Below the pieces are notes generated by a model. It was not told the DNA's origin and searched no databases. It was given only the letters and a program-made list of their open reading frames with translations. This document shows positions 16,786-25,069 of a stretch of 64,000 nt of DNA, in pieces (within the stretch, counting starts at the first letter, position 1; each line of letters opens with the position of its first letter). Position numbers and translations under genes: made by a program. Origin of the DNA: Trebonia sp963843745 (lineage in GTDB: Bacteria; Actinomycetota; Actinomycetes; Streptosporangiales; Streptosporangiaceae); NCBI GenBank assembly GCA_963843745.1, contig CAWJLP010000013.1, positions 80,649 through 144,648 on the forward strand, written 5' to 3'.

Positions 16786-18437
16786 TGCCGTCCTCCTTCG
16801 CTGCCGCGGGTCACGGCTCCTGGCTCGAGCAAGACTCCCGGGTTCATGATGCCGGACGGGTCGAGTTCGGCCTTGACGCCGCGGAGCGCGTCGGCGAACA
16901 GCCCCGGCACCTCGCGCAGGTACCACCGGCGGTGGTCGCGGCCGACGGCATGGTGATGCGTGATCGTGCCGCCGAGCGCGGCGATCGCCTCCGCGGCCGC
17001 GACCTTGATCTCGTCCCACTGCCGAAGTTCCTGGCCGGGGCGGCCAGGCGCGTAGACCGAGTAATACGGTGCCGGGCCGTCCGGATACGCGTAGGCGAAG
17101 CGGCACGAGACCACGCCACCCCCGCAGACCTCACGCACCGCCTGCCTCGTGGCCGCCAGCACCCCCTCGTGGAACTCCCAGAAGCGATCCCAGGTAACAG
17201 CGGTCTCGAAGGTCTCGCTGATCAGCCCGAGCTGGACCAAGCCATCCCGCAGATACCCGCCGCGCAGGAACGCCGCCCGCCAGGTCGCGGCCGGGTCGCT
17301 TCCTGCGCCGTGCACCTCGCCGCGATGACTTCCGCAGATCTCCAGCGCCCTGGCGAGCCACGGGTCCAGCTCGTGATCCGCGGACTCGAAGCCAAGCACC
17401 AGGATGGAACGCGACCCGTCGCCGCTGCCCGACATCAGTGCCTCCTCGTGGCCGAGTAGGCGGCAATTAGCCGGATTAAGCCCGGACTGGGCGATTTCCC
17501 TGACCGCCTGCACCCCATCGCGGAAGTCGGCGAAAGAAACCGAGGCGCCCGCACGGAACCTCGGACGCCGCTGCACGCGCATCCAGGCCTCGGTGATCAC
17601 GCCGAGCGTGCCTTCCGAGCCGCAGAACAGCCGTTCCGGCGACGGCCCGGCACCAGAAGCCGGCAGCCGCCTGGTCTGGAGGACACCGCGCGGCGTCACG
17701 ACGCGAACGGCCTCGACGAACTCATCGATATGGGTGTGCAGCGTCGCGAAGTGGCCGCCTGAGCGCGTCGCGATCCAGCCGCCTAGCGTCGACCACTCGA
17801 ATGACTGAGGGAAATGCCGCAGCGTGAGCCCGTGCGGCTTCAGCTGGGCTTCCAGTGCCGGACCGAGCGTGCCGGCCGCGATCCGCGCGGCCAGCGAGGT
17901 TTTATCGACCTCCAGCACCCCGTCAAGATTGCGGAGATCGACGCTGACCGCTCCGCGATAGCCGTCGCCTACGTCGGGCTCCACGCCGCCGACCACGCTG
18001 GAGCCGCCGCCAAACGGGATCGCCGCGACCCCGGCATCGCCGCACCAATCGAGCACCGACACCAGCTCGCCCTCGTCGCGAGGGAACGCGACCAGATCGG
18101 GCGCGTGCGCGTAGTCCCGGCGGAAGGCACGCACCAGATCGCGGAACGACCGGCCGTACGTATGCGCGGCCCGGTCGTACGGGCCGGTGCTGAACACCGC
18201 CTCGAGCGACGCCGGCGGCGCCACCCGTGGCGCGCGCAGTTCCAGCTCCTCCAATCGAGGCGGTTCCTGCAGCCGCAGGTCAGCGAGCCCGAGACGGTCG
18301 GCGAAGACGGCCCCGAGCTGCTCGACCTCACTCGCCGCCAGCCCTTCCCCTTCCAGGCCCCAGCCCCAGAAATTACGCCGTGCTGCTGTCCGTGACAGCC
18401 CTGCAGTTGCCCCGTCGCCTGCGCCGTCAGCCCCCAC
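16782..18437 (-). CDS. FAD-binding oxidase (alkyl-DHAP synthase/glycolate-oxidase type)
   Basis: A VAO/PCMH flavoprotein of about 551 residues. The FAD domain has AIPFGGGSSVVGGVEP, WSTLGGWIATRSGGHFATLH and CGSEGTLGVITEAWMRV. The C-terminal cap ends with TITHHHAVGRDHRRW and ELDPSGIMNPGVLL, as in alkylglycerone-phosphate synthase-like proteins. An earlier TTG at 18467 is possible, but AGGAGG lies 7 nt before GTG 18437, which is preferred. It heads the operon with the acyl-CoA ligase (4-nt overlap). Confidence 0.85.
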   Translation of the reverse strand: MGADGAGDGATAGLSRTAARRNFWGWGLEGEGLAASEVEQLGAVFADRLGLADLRLQEPPRLEELELRAPRVAPPASLEAVFSTGPYDRAAHTYGRSFRDLVRAFRRDYAHAPDLVAFPRDEGELVSVLDWCGDAGVAAIPFGGGSSVVGGVEPDVGDGYRGAVSVDLRNLDGVLEVDKTSLAARIAAGTLGPALEAQLKPHGLTLRHFPQSFEWSTLGGWIATRSGGHFATLHTHIDEFVEAVRVVTPRGVLQTRRLPASGAGPSPERLFCGSEGTLGVITEAWMRVQRRPRFRAGASVSFADFRDGVQAVREIAQSGLNPANCRLLGHEEALMSGSGDGSRSILVLGFESADHELDPWLARALEICGSHRGEVHGAGSDPAATWRAAFLRGGYLRDGLVQLGLISETFETAVTWDRFWEFHEGVLAATRQAVREVCGGGVVSCRFAYAYPDGPAPYYSVYAPGRPGQELRQWDEIKVAAAEAIAALGGTITHHHAVGRDHRRWYLREVPGLFADALRGVKAELDPSGIMNPGVLLEPGAVTRGSEGGRQ

Positions 18438-18589
18438 TACCACGCCTCCTAACAGCACGGTCGCCAATGTCCGGCTGCGCTACCGCTTATCTCTTACCTC
18501 TTCTCTTACCTCGTGGCGCCGGCGACACGCTAGAGGCAAGACTGGGGTTGACCGGCTCCGCAGTCAACTGGCTCAAGCGCGGGCCTCGG

Positions 18590-18740
18590 AAAGCGCGCAA
18601 CGCTTACGTGGCGGCGACCGGCAAGCCCGTCGAGGTCCGCGAACACGGCGATCTGGCATTTCCAGAGCGGCAAGGTCAACGAGATCCTGACGCTCCAGGA
18701 CCAGTTCGCGATCCTGAAGCAGATCGACGCGCACTCCTCA
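18590..18740 (+). pseudogene. Relic of a SnoaL-like (NTF2-fold) domain protein
   Basis: Two frames together give the C-terminal signature of SnoaL-like polyketide-cyclase-fold proteins: VAATGKPVEVREHG in one frame, then IWHFQSGKVNEILTLQDQFA and ILKQID from 18651 in another. No N-terminal part or intact frame is present. The rest of 18438-18866 shows nothing else I can name. Assignment is by motif memory only. Confidence 0.5.
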
Positions 18741-18866
18741 TACGCCCTAGGAGGCTGCGGGGTTGCGGGTGGATGGCATGTGCCGGGTGGTCGCGGAGTA
18801 CGCGGACTGCGTCCGCCCTGGCAGCGTCGGGGTGAGCGCCGGCACGAAGAAGGCATAATATCGACT

Positions 18867-19037
18867 ATGACGGTCGAAATAATCGGCATGGTCGCAGCTA
18901 ACGACGTGTCGGAGTCTGGCGGCGATCCGGTGAATCCGGGCGATCCCTTCGAGGACGTCGTTGACTGGGGTCGCGAGCTGATCCCGCGGATCCGTGACCT
19001 GGCGGAGACCATCTCGGTTGGAGGCAGCGGTGCGTGA
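18867..19037 (+). pseudogene. LLM-class flavin oxidoreductase reduced to its two ends
   Basis: A 56-residue frame starts MTVEIIGMVAANDVSES, like the N-terminus of SsuD-type luciferase-like monooxygenases. It then jumps to DPFEDVVDWGRELIPRIRDL, which resembles the family's extreme C-terminus. Some 300 residues of barrel would be missing between them, consistent with a clean in-frame internal deletion. Its stop overlaps the GTG of the next gene, so it may now act only as a coupling leader peptide. Confidence 0.6.
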
Positions 19038-20124
19038 CCTTACGCAGGTCACGAAGGCGCTCGCCGAGCGCGCCGAACACTACGACCGCACCGCGTCGTT
19101 CCCCGCCGACAGCATCGCCGCCATCCATGACGCGGGGCTGCTCACCGCGACCGTGCACGAACGCTACGGCGGCCAGGGCGCCGGGCTGGCAGAGACCGCC
19201 GTCATCTTGCGGGCGCTGGGCCAGGGCGACCCTTCGGCCGCGCTGATCACCGCGATGACGATGTTCGCGCACGCAATGCAGGGCATCGAGCCGACGTGGC
19301 CGGACGATGTTTACACGGGGGCGGTCGCCGAGGCGGCCCAGCGGCCAGTGCTGATCAACGCGCTGCGGGTCGAACCGGAACTGGGCACCCCGGCTCGCGG
19401 CGGCCTGCCCGCGACGGTGGCGAGCCCCGCTGGCGGCCGGTGGTCACTCTCCGGGCACAAGATCTTCTCCACCGGCGCTGAGGGCCTTCGCTGGATGGTG
19501 GTCTGGGCGCGGGTCGGCGAGACGCAGGAGGCAGCGGGGTTCCTGGTCCGGTCCGACTCTGCGGGCATCAGCATCGAGCGCACCTGGGACCACCTCGGGC
19601 TGCGGGCGAGCCGTAGCGACGACGTGGTCTTCGCGGGCACGACGGCCGTCCCGACTGTCGGGTCCGGAGGCGGACCGCTGTTCCTCGCGTGGAACTCGCT
19701 CGGCCTGACGTCCCTTTACCTGGGCGTCGCGGCCGCGGCCCGCGACTGGCTGGTCTCCTTTCTTACCGAACGGTCCCCCGCGTCTCTCGGACGGCCACTG
19801 GCCACTCTGCCGCGTTTGCAGGCGGCGGTCGGAGAGATCGACGCGTCGCTGGAGACTGCGGTGGCACTGCTCGACGCGATGGCCGCACGCGTCGACAACG
19901 GAGACGCGATTGCTATCGCGCAGGCGCCGCTAGTGAAGCTCACCGGCACGCACGCCGCCATCGACGCGGTCTCCCAGGCGGTCGCGCTCGTCGGCAACAA
20001 CGGCCTGACCAGGCGCAACCCGCTTGAGCGACACCTGCGCGATGTGCTGTGCTCTCGCGTTCATACCCCACAAGACGACTCGATCGTCGCGGCAGCAGGC
20101 CACGCCGCCTTCCCCGGCCTCTAG
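19030..20124 (+). CDS. Acyl-CoA dehydrogenase family flavoprotein
   Basis: A 364-aa protein with the acyl-CoA dehydrogenase fold: an N-terminal helical domain (VHERYGGQGAGLAETAVILR), a middle beta domain (LSGHKIFSTGAEGLRWMVVWA), and a C-terminal four-helix bundle ending QAVALVGNNGLTRRNPLERH. The variant resembles flavin-dependent monooxygenase relatives (SfnB/DszC) as much as fatty-acid dehydrogenases, which fits the LLM genes on both sides. Start GTG 19030 is chosen because GGAGG lies 6 nt upstream; ATG 18994 is the alternative. Confidence 0.82.
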   Translation: MRDLTQVTKALAERAEHYDRTASFPADSIAAIHDAGLLTATVHERYGGQGAGLAETAVILRALGQGDPSAALITAMTMFAHAMQGIEPTWPDDVYTGAVAEAAQRPVLINALRVEPELGTPARGGLPATVASPAGGRWSLSGHKIFSTGAEGLRWMVVWARVGETQEAAGFLVRSDSAGISIERTWDHLGLRASRSDDVVFAGTTAVPTVGSGGGPLFLAWNSLGLTSLYLGVAAAARDWLVSFLTERSPASLGRPLATLPRLQAAVGEIDASLETAVALLDAMAARVDNGDAIAIAQAPLVKLTGTHAAIDAVSQAVALVGNNGLTRRNPLERHLRDVLCSRVHTPQDDSIVAAAGHAAFPGL

Positions 20125-20144
20125 CACCGTCGAGAGGAAAACTG

Positions 20145-21295
20145 GTGAAGTTCCAAGTCCTGCACATCCTGCCGAACATCGAAAACCCGGTCACCGGCCG
20201 GCTGGTGAGCACCGCCGAGCGATTCGCCCAGGCCCTGCAGTCCGCCAGGCGAGCGGAGGAACTCGGCTTCGACGCGGTCGCGCTCGGGGAACGGCACGCC
20301 GGGCACTTCCTGTCCTCGGGCATCACGGTGCTGCTCGGGGCGATCGCGGCGACGACCAGCAGAGTCCGGATCATGACCGGGGTAAGCGTGCTGTCAATCC
20401 TCGACCCGTTGCGGGTGGCCGAGGACTACGCGACGGTCGACCAGCTCTCGCGGGGCCGCCTCGAGCTGGTCATCGGCAAGGCAACGAGCTGCGCCAGCTG
20501 CCGATGTTCGGCGTGGAGCAGAGCCAGCAGTGGGAGCAGCTCGCGGAGAAGTACGAGCTGCTGCGCCGCCTGTGGCGTGAGGAGAAGGTCACCTGGGAGG
20601 GCCGGTTCCGCCCGCCGCTCAACGAGGTCACCAGCCAGCCGAGGCCATTTGCCGGCGCGCCGCGCATCTGGCACGGCTCGGCTACCACGCGCACCTCCGC
20701 GGCCCTAGCTGCGCGCTGGGGCGACCCGCTGTTCAGCGCGAACGCCATCCAGCCACGCGACAACTACACCATGCCCATCGGCCATTACCGTGAGGAATAC
20801 GCGCGGCACGGGCATGACCCGCGGCACTGCTATGTCGCTGCCGGGGCAGGCTTCCTGTACCTCGCGGACACCACGCAGGAAGCTAAGCAGCGGTTCGGGC
20901 CGACCTACGAGAAGATGGTCGCCTTCTTCAACAAGCCGGGTAACCACACGCCGGGCAACGACATGACATTCCACGACATTGACCACGCAATCGCCGAGGG
21001 CCCCGTCCTCGTCGGCAGCCCGCAGCAGGTGACCGATAAGGTCCTGTGGTGGCACGAGGCGTTCGGCCACAGCCTGCAGTCCTTCAGCCTGCCCACGATG
21101 ATCCCGCACGAGCAGCAGCTGGAGATGCTCGAGCGGCTCGCCACGGAGGTCATCCCGGTCGTCCGCAAGGCTGCACCGGACACCCTGTGGAGTGACGACG
21201 ACCCCTACGGCGGTCGCCCCGCCTTCGCCGGGGGAACGATCAAGGACGCCGCGGCCATCATCGAGGGCACCCGCCTACCCTTAGCGGCTCCCTGA
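20145..21295 (+). pseudogene. LLM-class flavin-dependent oxidoreductase with one frameshift
   Basis: Bacterial-luciferase-like monooxygenase. The N-terminal half (KFQVLHILPNIENPVTGR, LGFDAVALGERHAGHF, LELVIGK) reads from GTG 20145. From about 20480 the rest (GNELRQLPMFGVEQSQQWEQ through VLVGSPQQVTDKVLWWHEAF to 21295) reads in another frame. Adding one G at the GG of 20480-20481 restores IGKGNELRQLP. Both halves are otherwise well preserved, so a single-base error is plausible. GAGAGG precedes the start 20 nt after the upstream stop, so it is in one operon with the acyl-CoA dehydrogenase. Confidence 0.82.
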
Positions 21296-21309
21296 GCCGG
21301 GCTCTTTTT
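21286..21309 (+). terminator. Rho-independent terminator after the LLM gene
   Basis: Short GC stems (GGCTC/GAGCC, then GAGCC/GGCTC) overlap the TGA stop and are followed by TTTTT at 21305-21309, one of the few true T-runs in this GC-rich window. Confidence 0.55.
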
Positions 21310-21357
21310 GCTGCTGCACCACTTACTTCGACCGCCGGTTGCGGCCTACCTTGGAGT

Positions 21358-21780
21358 ATGGACGTGCAGGCACATGAGGACGTCGCTGCCGCGGCGGCCG
21401 CGCATAGCGAACTGGGTCATGAGTACGAAGCTGCCCTGGCCGAGGGGCTGATCGAAAGGATCAGCTCGGAGATCGACAAGCAAGTAGACACCCGGCTGGC
21501 GCAGCGTGGCATCGAGCCCACCCGCAGCGCGTGGGCAAACGCCACCATGGGCCTGGGCTCGGTCGGGCTCGGTATCGGCGCCACGGCAGTGACGCTGCAT
21601 TCCTTGTCCAGCACCGGCACCGTACCCAAGGCAACAGTCGTCCTGGGCCCATTCCACGCGTCCGTGATGTCAAGCACCACCTCGATCAGCACCGCCCAGG
21701 TAGTCCTGGTCGTGCTGATCTGGGTGGTCATCGCGGTCGTCAACATCGCCTACGCGCGCCGTCGTCTAGGTCGTTCTTAG
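21358..21780 (+). CDS. Small membrane protein of unknown function
   Basis: A 140-aa protein from ATG 21358. It has a charged N-terminal helix (HSELGHEYEAALAEGLIERI, EIDKQVDTRLAQRG), then two hydrophobic segments (about 66-83 and 115-132) with a short outside loop, ending YARRRLGRS. I recognise the general type (actinomycete integral membrane proteins with an AHSELG start) but no function. It is monocistronic, and its stop directly abuts the 37-nt repeat at 21781. Confidence 0.7.
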   Translation: MDVQAHEDVAAAAAAHSELGHEYEAALAEGLIERISSEIDKQVDTRLAQRGIEPTRSAWANATMGLGSVGLGIGATAVTLHSLSSTGTVPKATVVLGPFHASVMSSTTSISTAQVVLVVLIWVVIAVVNIAYARRRLGRS

Positions 21781-21817
21781 CCAGCATGCAAAATGGCCGG
21801 TTCTGTGATCGGAACCG
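21781..21817. repeat. Left copy of the 37-nt tRNA-Thr terminator element (candidate att site)
   Basis: This stretch matches 49779-49815 at 35 of 37 positions. The first 23 bases (CCAGCATGCAAAATGGCCGG plus TTC) and the last 12 (TGATCGGAACCG) are identical. The right copy is the terminator of tRNA-Thr and abuts an integrase tail. No tRNA is present here, which suits a duplicated attachment core or a transplanted terminator. Confidence 0.75.
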
Positions 21818-21987
21818 CCGCTGTAACGGCCTTACCTGTATCGATGGGGCCCCTAACCAGGCGCGGTTGTGGCGGACTATGGGGCCTGCAACAGGGCTAG
21901 GCTGAGGGCGGACGGAACCCTTGCGGGGCTGCCCTGAGCGGACAGAAGGACGTTTCGGCCGAGCTGGCGCCGGTAGGTTTTCTCTCT

Positions 21988-23253
21988 ATGACGACTCGCC
22001 CTCACGCTGCGGACGTACGGCGCCAGGCCGGCTGGCTGCCGGAAGACCAGGACGACTTGGAGTCATGGCTCGCCGGCCATCGCGAGCGGGTGGAGGCCAA
22101 GGGCGAGCAGGTCCTGCTGCATCCCGTGCTCACCGAACTCCAGCAGTTGATCGACACCGATCCCGTGGTGCGCATGTACATGAACCAGATGATCGCTCAG
22201 GTGCCCAGTAGCAAGCCGTACCGCAAACGGCATCTGGAGACCGTAGAGCAGATGCTGCGCATGATCAATGAGGTGCTGACGATGGCGCCTGAGTTCAGCG
22301 AGAGCGCGATGGTGGCCACGCCGCTCACCGCGATCCTCGACTGGGCGATGGGGACGCCGGCCGGGTTTGCCGCTTTCCGCGACCCGCGGGTCAACGCGAT
22401 GCTCAAGAAGGTCCTGAACGCCTGGTGCGAGTTCCTCAGCAGCGGCGCCTCGCTCTACGTGCTAAACGATTCGCCGTCTGGCTGGAAAAGCGCCGAGGCC
22501 CAGCGCACGGTCGGCATGGAGCAGTACGAGCACGACCCGCAGGACGAGCACTGGGGCTTTGCCTCGTGGAACGACTTCTTCACCCGGCGGTTCAAGGACG
22601 GCGAGCGTCCGTTGGCCTCGCCGGACGACGACAAGGTGATCGTCAGCGCTTGCGAGTCCACGCCTTACGGCATCAGCACGGACGTCAAGCGCCAAGATCG
22701 CTTCTGGATCAAGAGCCAGCCGTATTCGCTTGAGGACATGCTGGCCAATGACGATTCGGTCGATCAGTTCGTTGGCGGGACCGTCTATCAGGCCTTTCTG
22801 AGCGCGATCAACTACCACCGCTGGCACAGCCCGGTGGCCGGGACGATCGTGCGGGCGTTCGTCCAGGCGGGCACCTACTATTCAGAGGCCGACTCGGAAG
22901 GCGCCGACGCGGTCGAGCCGACGAACTCGCAGTCCTACCTAGCTCACGTCGCGGCCCGGGCGGTCATCCTCATCAAGGCCGACGACCCCGTCATCGGACT
23001 GATGGCGTTCGTGCCGGTCGGCATGGTGGAGGTTTCCTCTTGCATGATCGACTCGAAGGTGACGCCCGGCTACCACGTCCGGAAGGGTGAGGAGCTCGGT
23101 TACTTCCAGTACGGCGGCTCGACTCACTGCCTCGTCTTTCGTCCGGGGGCGATCGCCGAGTTCGCCCTCGCGGCGATTCCCCAGCCGCACGACCCCAAGG
23201 CCCCGCTTGTGCTCGTCCGCTCGAAGCTCGCCATCGCCAACACGGCCGTCTGA
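21988..23253 (+). CDS. Phosphatidylserine-decarboxylase-like pyruvoyl decarboxylase (PsiD-like)
   Basis: A 421-aa protein with an N-terminal PSDC-type helical region (about 41-150, LHPVLTELQQLIDTDPVVRM) and a C-terminal PSD domain. It has FFTRRFKDGERPLA (197-210), the signature YHRWHSP (276-282) and the self-cleavage motif GGST (376-379). Ser378 would become the pyruvoyl group. Classic bacterial Psd has LGST and a membrane-linking N-terminus. This longer architecture matches the PsiD/tryptophan-decarboxylase-like branch, so an amino acid rather than phosphatidylserine may be the substrate (inference). No psd partner such as pssA is adjacent. Confidence 0.82.
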   Translation: MTTRPHAADVRRQAGWLPEDQDDLESWLAGHRERVEAKGEQVLLHPVLTELQQLIDTDPVVRMYMNQMIAQVPSSKPYRKRHLETVEQMLRMINEVLTMAPEFSESAMVATPLTAILDWAMGTPAGFAAFRDPRVNAMLKKVLNAWCEFLSSGASLYVLNDSPSGWKSAEAQRTVGMEQYEHDPQDEHWGFASWNDFFTRRFKDGERPLASPDDDKVIVSACESTPYGISTDVKRQDRFWIKSQPYSLEDMLANDDSVDQFVGGTVYQAFLSAINYHRWHSPVAGTIVRAFVQAGTYYSEADSEGADAVEPTNSQSYLAHVAARAVILIKADDPVIGLMAFVPVGMVEVSSCMIDSKVTPGYHVRKGEELGYFQYGGSTHCLVFRPGAIAEFALAAIPQPHDPKAPLVLVRSKLAIANTAV

Positions 23254-23310
23254 AGCGCGGAGGATGAGCAGGTCCATCAGCCAGGGGCAACCGCCCCGCC
23301 GCACCGCCTG

Positions 23311-23500
23311 CTAGGGCCGCAGAACCACCTTGATGCAAGCCGCCGGCCTTGTTGCGGAACATGTCGTAACCATCCGGGGCCTGTTCTAAGGACAGCTGGC
23401 GGGTGGCGAAGCTGGTAACGCCGAGCGGGTCGCTGCCGTCGCTGACGATGGACATGAGGTTATCGATGCAGCTGCCGCGGCCGGTGACGGTCACCACCGT
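23311..23500 (-). pseudogene. C-terminal relic of zinc alcohol dehydrogenase
   Basis: The minus strand reads ATRQLSLEQAPDGYDMFRNK, the typical tail of glutathione-dependent formaldehyde/zinc alcohol dehydrogenases. One base later another frame gives IKVVLRP and a TAG stop at 23311. The upstream CIDNLMSIVSDG also fits the family. Catalytic and Rossmann domains are absent. Confidence 0.6.
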
Positions 23501-23581
23501 CGTAACCGGGCTGATGCGCGCCGGCTCCCAGCTGCAGGCCCGTTTCACTGGCCAGGCGGGGAAGGGGTTCACCTGGTTCTC

Positions 23582-23710
23582 CTCCTCGCCAGCCTGCCGC
23601 TGCTGTCGATGGGCGCCGTGCGGGCTGCCCGTCGGATCATCGAGGCGGTCCGCGCCCGCCGGGCGGAAATAATCCTGATCCCGGCCGGCCAGCCGGCTCG
23701 CGGGACCGGC
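23582..23710 (+). pseudogene. C-terminal relic of a short-chain dehydrogenase
   Basis: The plus strand reads LPLLSMGAVRAARRIIEAVR then ARRAEIILIPAGQ, the end of SDR proteins whose C-terminus runs AARRI-EA-R. No N-terminal Rossmann motif or active site remains. It abuts the alcohol-dehydrogenase relic on the opposite strand. Confidence 0.45.
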
Positions 23711-23765
23711 GAGCCACGCAGAACTCGTTTCCCTCGCGGTCGGTAAGGACAGCCCGGGACTCAGC
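23707..23765 (-). pseudogene. C-terminal relic of a VOC/glyoxalase-like protein
   Basis: The minus strand reads SRAVLTDREGNEFCVARR, the characteristic last strand of vicinal-oxygen-chelate (glyoxalase/bleomycin-resistance) proteins (LxDPEGNEFCV). Only this end is present. The remaining bases up to 23866 hold no recognised gene. Confidence 0.5.
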
Positions 23766-23866
23766 GGCGAAGGAATCTTAGGATGCTCATAATGCGACCA
23801 TGCGCCAGCGGCGGGTCCGACGGCTAACCGCTAACATCACAGCAGTCGTCATGAGGTGAGGTTCCG

Positions 23867-24736
23867 GTGATACGAACACAGGGCGGTCACGGGCGTCGTA
23901 GCCGGCCGGGTCGTGGTCTGTCGCTGGACCGGATCGTCACGGTCACGCTAGAGCTGATGGATGAGCAGGGCATCGGAGCGGCGACGATGCGGGCGGTGTC
24001 GTCGCGGTTGGGGGTTCGCTCGATGTCGCTGTACAGGTATGTACAGGACCGTGATGAGCTGTTCGACGCGGTGGTGGAGCGGATCGTCAACGAGCTCGCC
24101 GACGATCCGGAAGTCCAGCTGCGCCCGGTGGACGGGTGGCGGCCGTACCTTGCCGGTATGGCGCACGGAGTACGCCGCTACGCCCGGGCTCATCCCCATG
24201 CTTTCCCGCTGGTTGCTACCCGGCCGCCAGCGGCTCCGTGGGTGAACCCGCCGCTTCGGTCGCTGCGCTGGGTTGAGGCGATGCTGACCGGATTGGCCCG
24301 GGAGGGGTTCAGCGACGAGCAGGTCCTGTTCACCTACCGCACCTTCAACGGCTTCCTGCTCGGTTACCTGCTCCTGGAAACCAGTGCCATGACGCTACGG
24401 GATCCGAAGCCGGGCGACGGATCCTTCACCAGAACCGACACTATTTCGAATGATGATCGCGGATCCGCCGGGCAGGCCGCCGCCGACCCGGTCGTCGGCG
24501 GCCTGAGCCCCGCCCGTTCTGCCGAGCAGCGAGAGGCACTCCAGGACGCCGACAGCGCGCGCGAGCTGCTCGATCCCGCGGACGGGATTGACGCTAGGCG
24601 TTTCCCGACGGTGCACCGCCTAGCGGCGGGACTCGCTGAGGACCGGTGGGAGGGGGAGTTCGAAACCGGCCTGGAAGACATGCTTGACCGCATTGCGGCG
24701 TTCGTGGCCGACAACCCGGCTGCCAGGCGAGATTGA
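23867..24736 (+). CDS. TetR/AcrR-family regulator with TetR-C domain
   Basis: A 289-aa regulator from GTG 23867 with ATGAGGTGAGG upstream. The N-terminal TetR helix-turn-helix reads LSLDRIVTVTLELMDEQGIG then MRAVSSRLGVRSMSLYRYVQ. It continues into a tetracycline-repressor-like C-terminal domain (HAFPLVATRPPAAPW, YRTFNGFLLGYLLLE). The C-terminus is longer than usual, with a Ser/Asp-rich insert (about 185-225). No target is adjacent in divergent orientation, only gene relics, so its regulon may have been lost. Confidence 0.88.
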   Translation: MIRTQGGHGRRSRPGRGLSLDRIVTVTLELMDEQGIGAATMRAVSSRLGVRSMSLYRYVQDRDELFDAVVERIVNELADDPEVQLRPVDGWRPYLAGMAHGVRRYARAHPHAFPLVATRPPAAPWVNPPLRSLRWVEAMLTGLAREGFSDEQVLFTYRTFNGFLLGYLLLETSAMTLRDPKPGDGSFTRTDTISNDDRGSAGQAAADPVVGGLSPARSAEQREALQDADSARELLDPADGIDARRFPTVHRLAAGLAEDRWEGEFETGLEDMLDRIAAFVADNPAARRD

Positions 24737-24942
24737 TGCCGTAAACCGCGGCCGTTGTCTGCCGGGACCGCCTTCCTGACCTTTCCTGCCGGCGCCGTCT
24801 CCCTGATCCTGGTTCCAACACGGCGAGAAACCCCGGCGGTGGACGGCCTCGCGGCCGAGGTGCTGCCCGGGCACGATGGCTATACCTTTGAGTGGACGAC
24901 GTAAGCTTTCTAGGGAAGCTTTTGATGTAAGTTTAATGCGTA

Positions 24943-24982
24943 AGCCGTCCGGCTGCGGGTAGAGGGGGCCAGCCGGACGGCT
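24943..24982. promoter_or_regulatory. Structured leader hairpin upstream of the envelope operon
   Basis: A perfect 13-bp inverted repeat (AGCCGTCCGGCTG at 24943-24955 with 24970-24982) encloses a 14-nt G-rich loop, 88 nt before the operon's first ATG. An A/T-rich stretch with two AAGCTT sites (about 24903-24940) precedes it and likely holds the promoter. The remainder of 24737-25069 shows no gene. Confidence 0.5.
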
Positions 24983-25069
24983 CGCGGGGGCCTGGCCCGA
25001 GCGGGCTCAGACGCCGCGGGCCGCTCATCGCGGACGACCGCAAGTCACTCAATCGAGGAGATAGCCCGG

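Noticed and set aside
24931..24962. GTTTAA ... GGGTAG as a stress-sigma (sigma-B type) promoter for the envelope operon
   Set aside because: The spacing is 20 bases rather than about 14-17, and GGGTAG lies in the loop of the 13-bp hairpin; not convincing.
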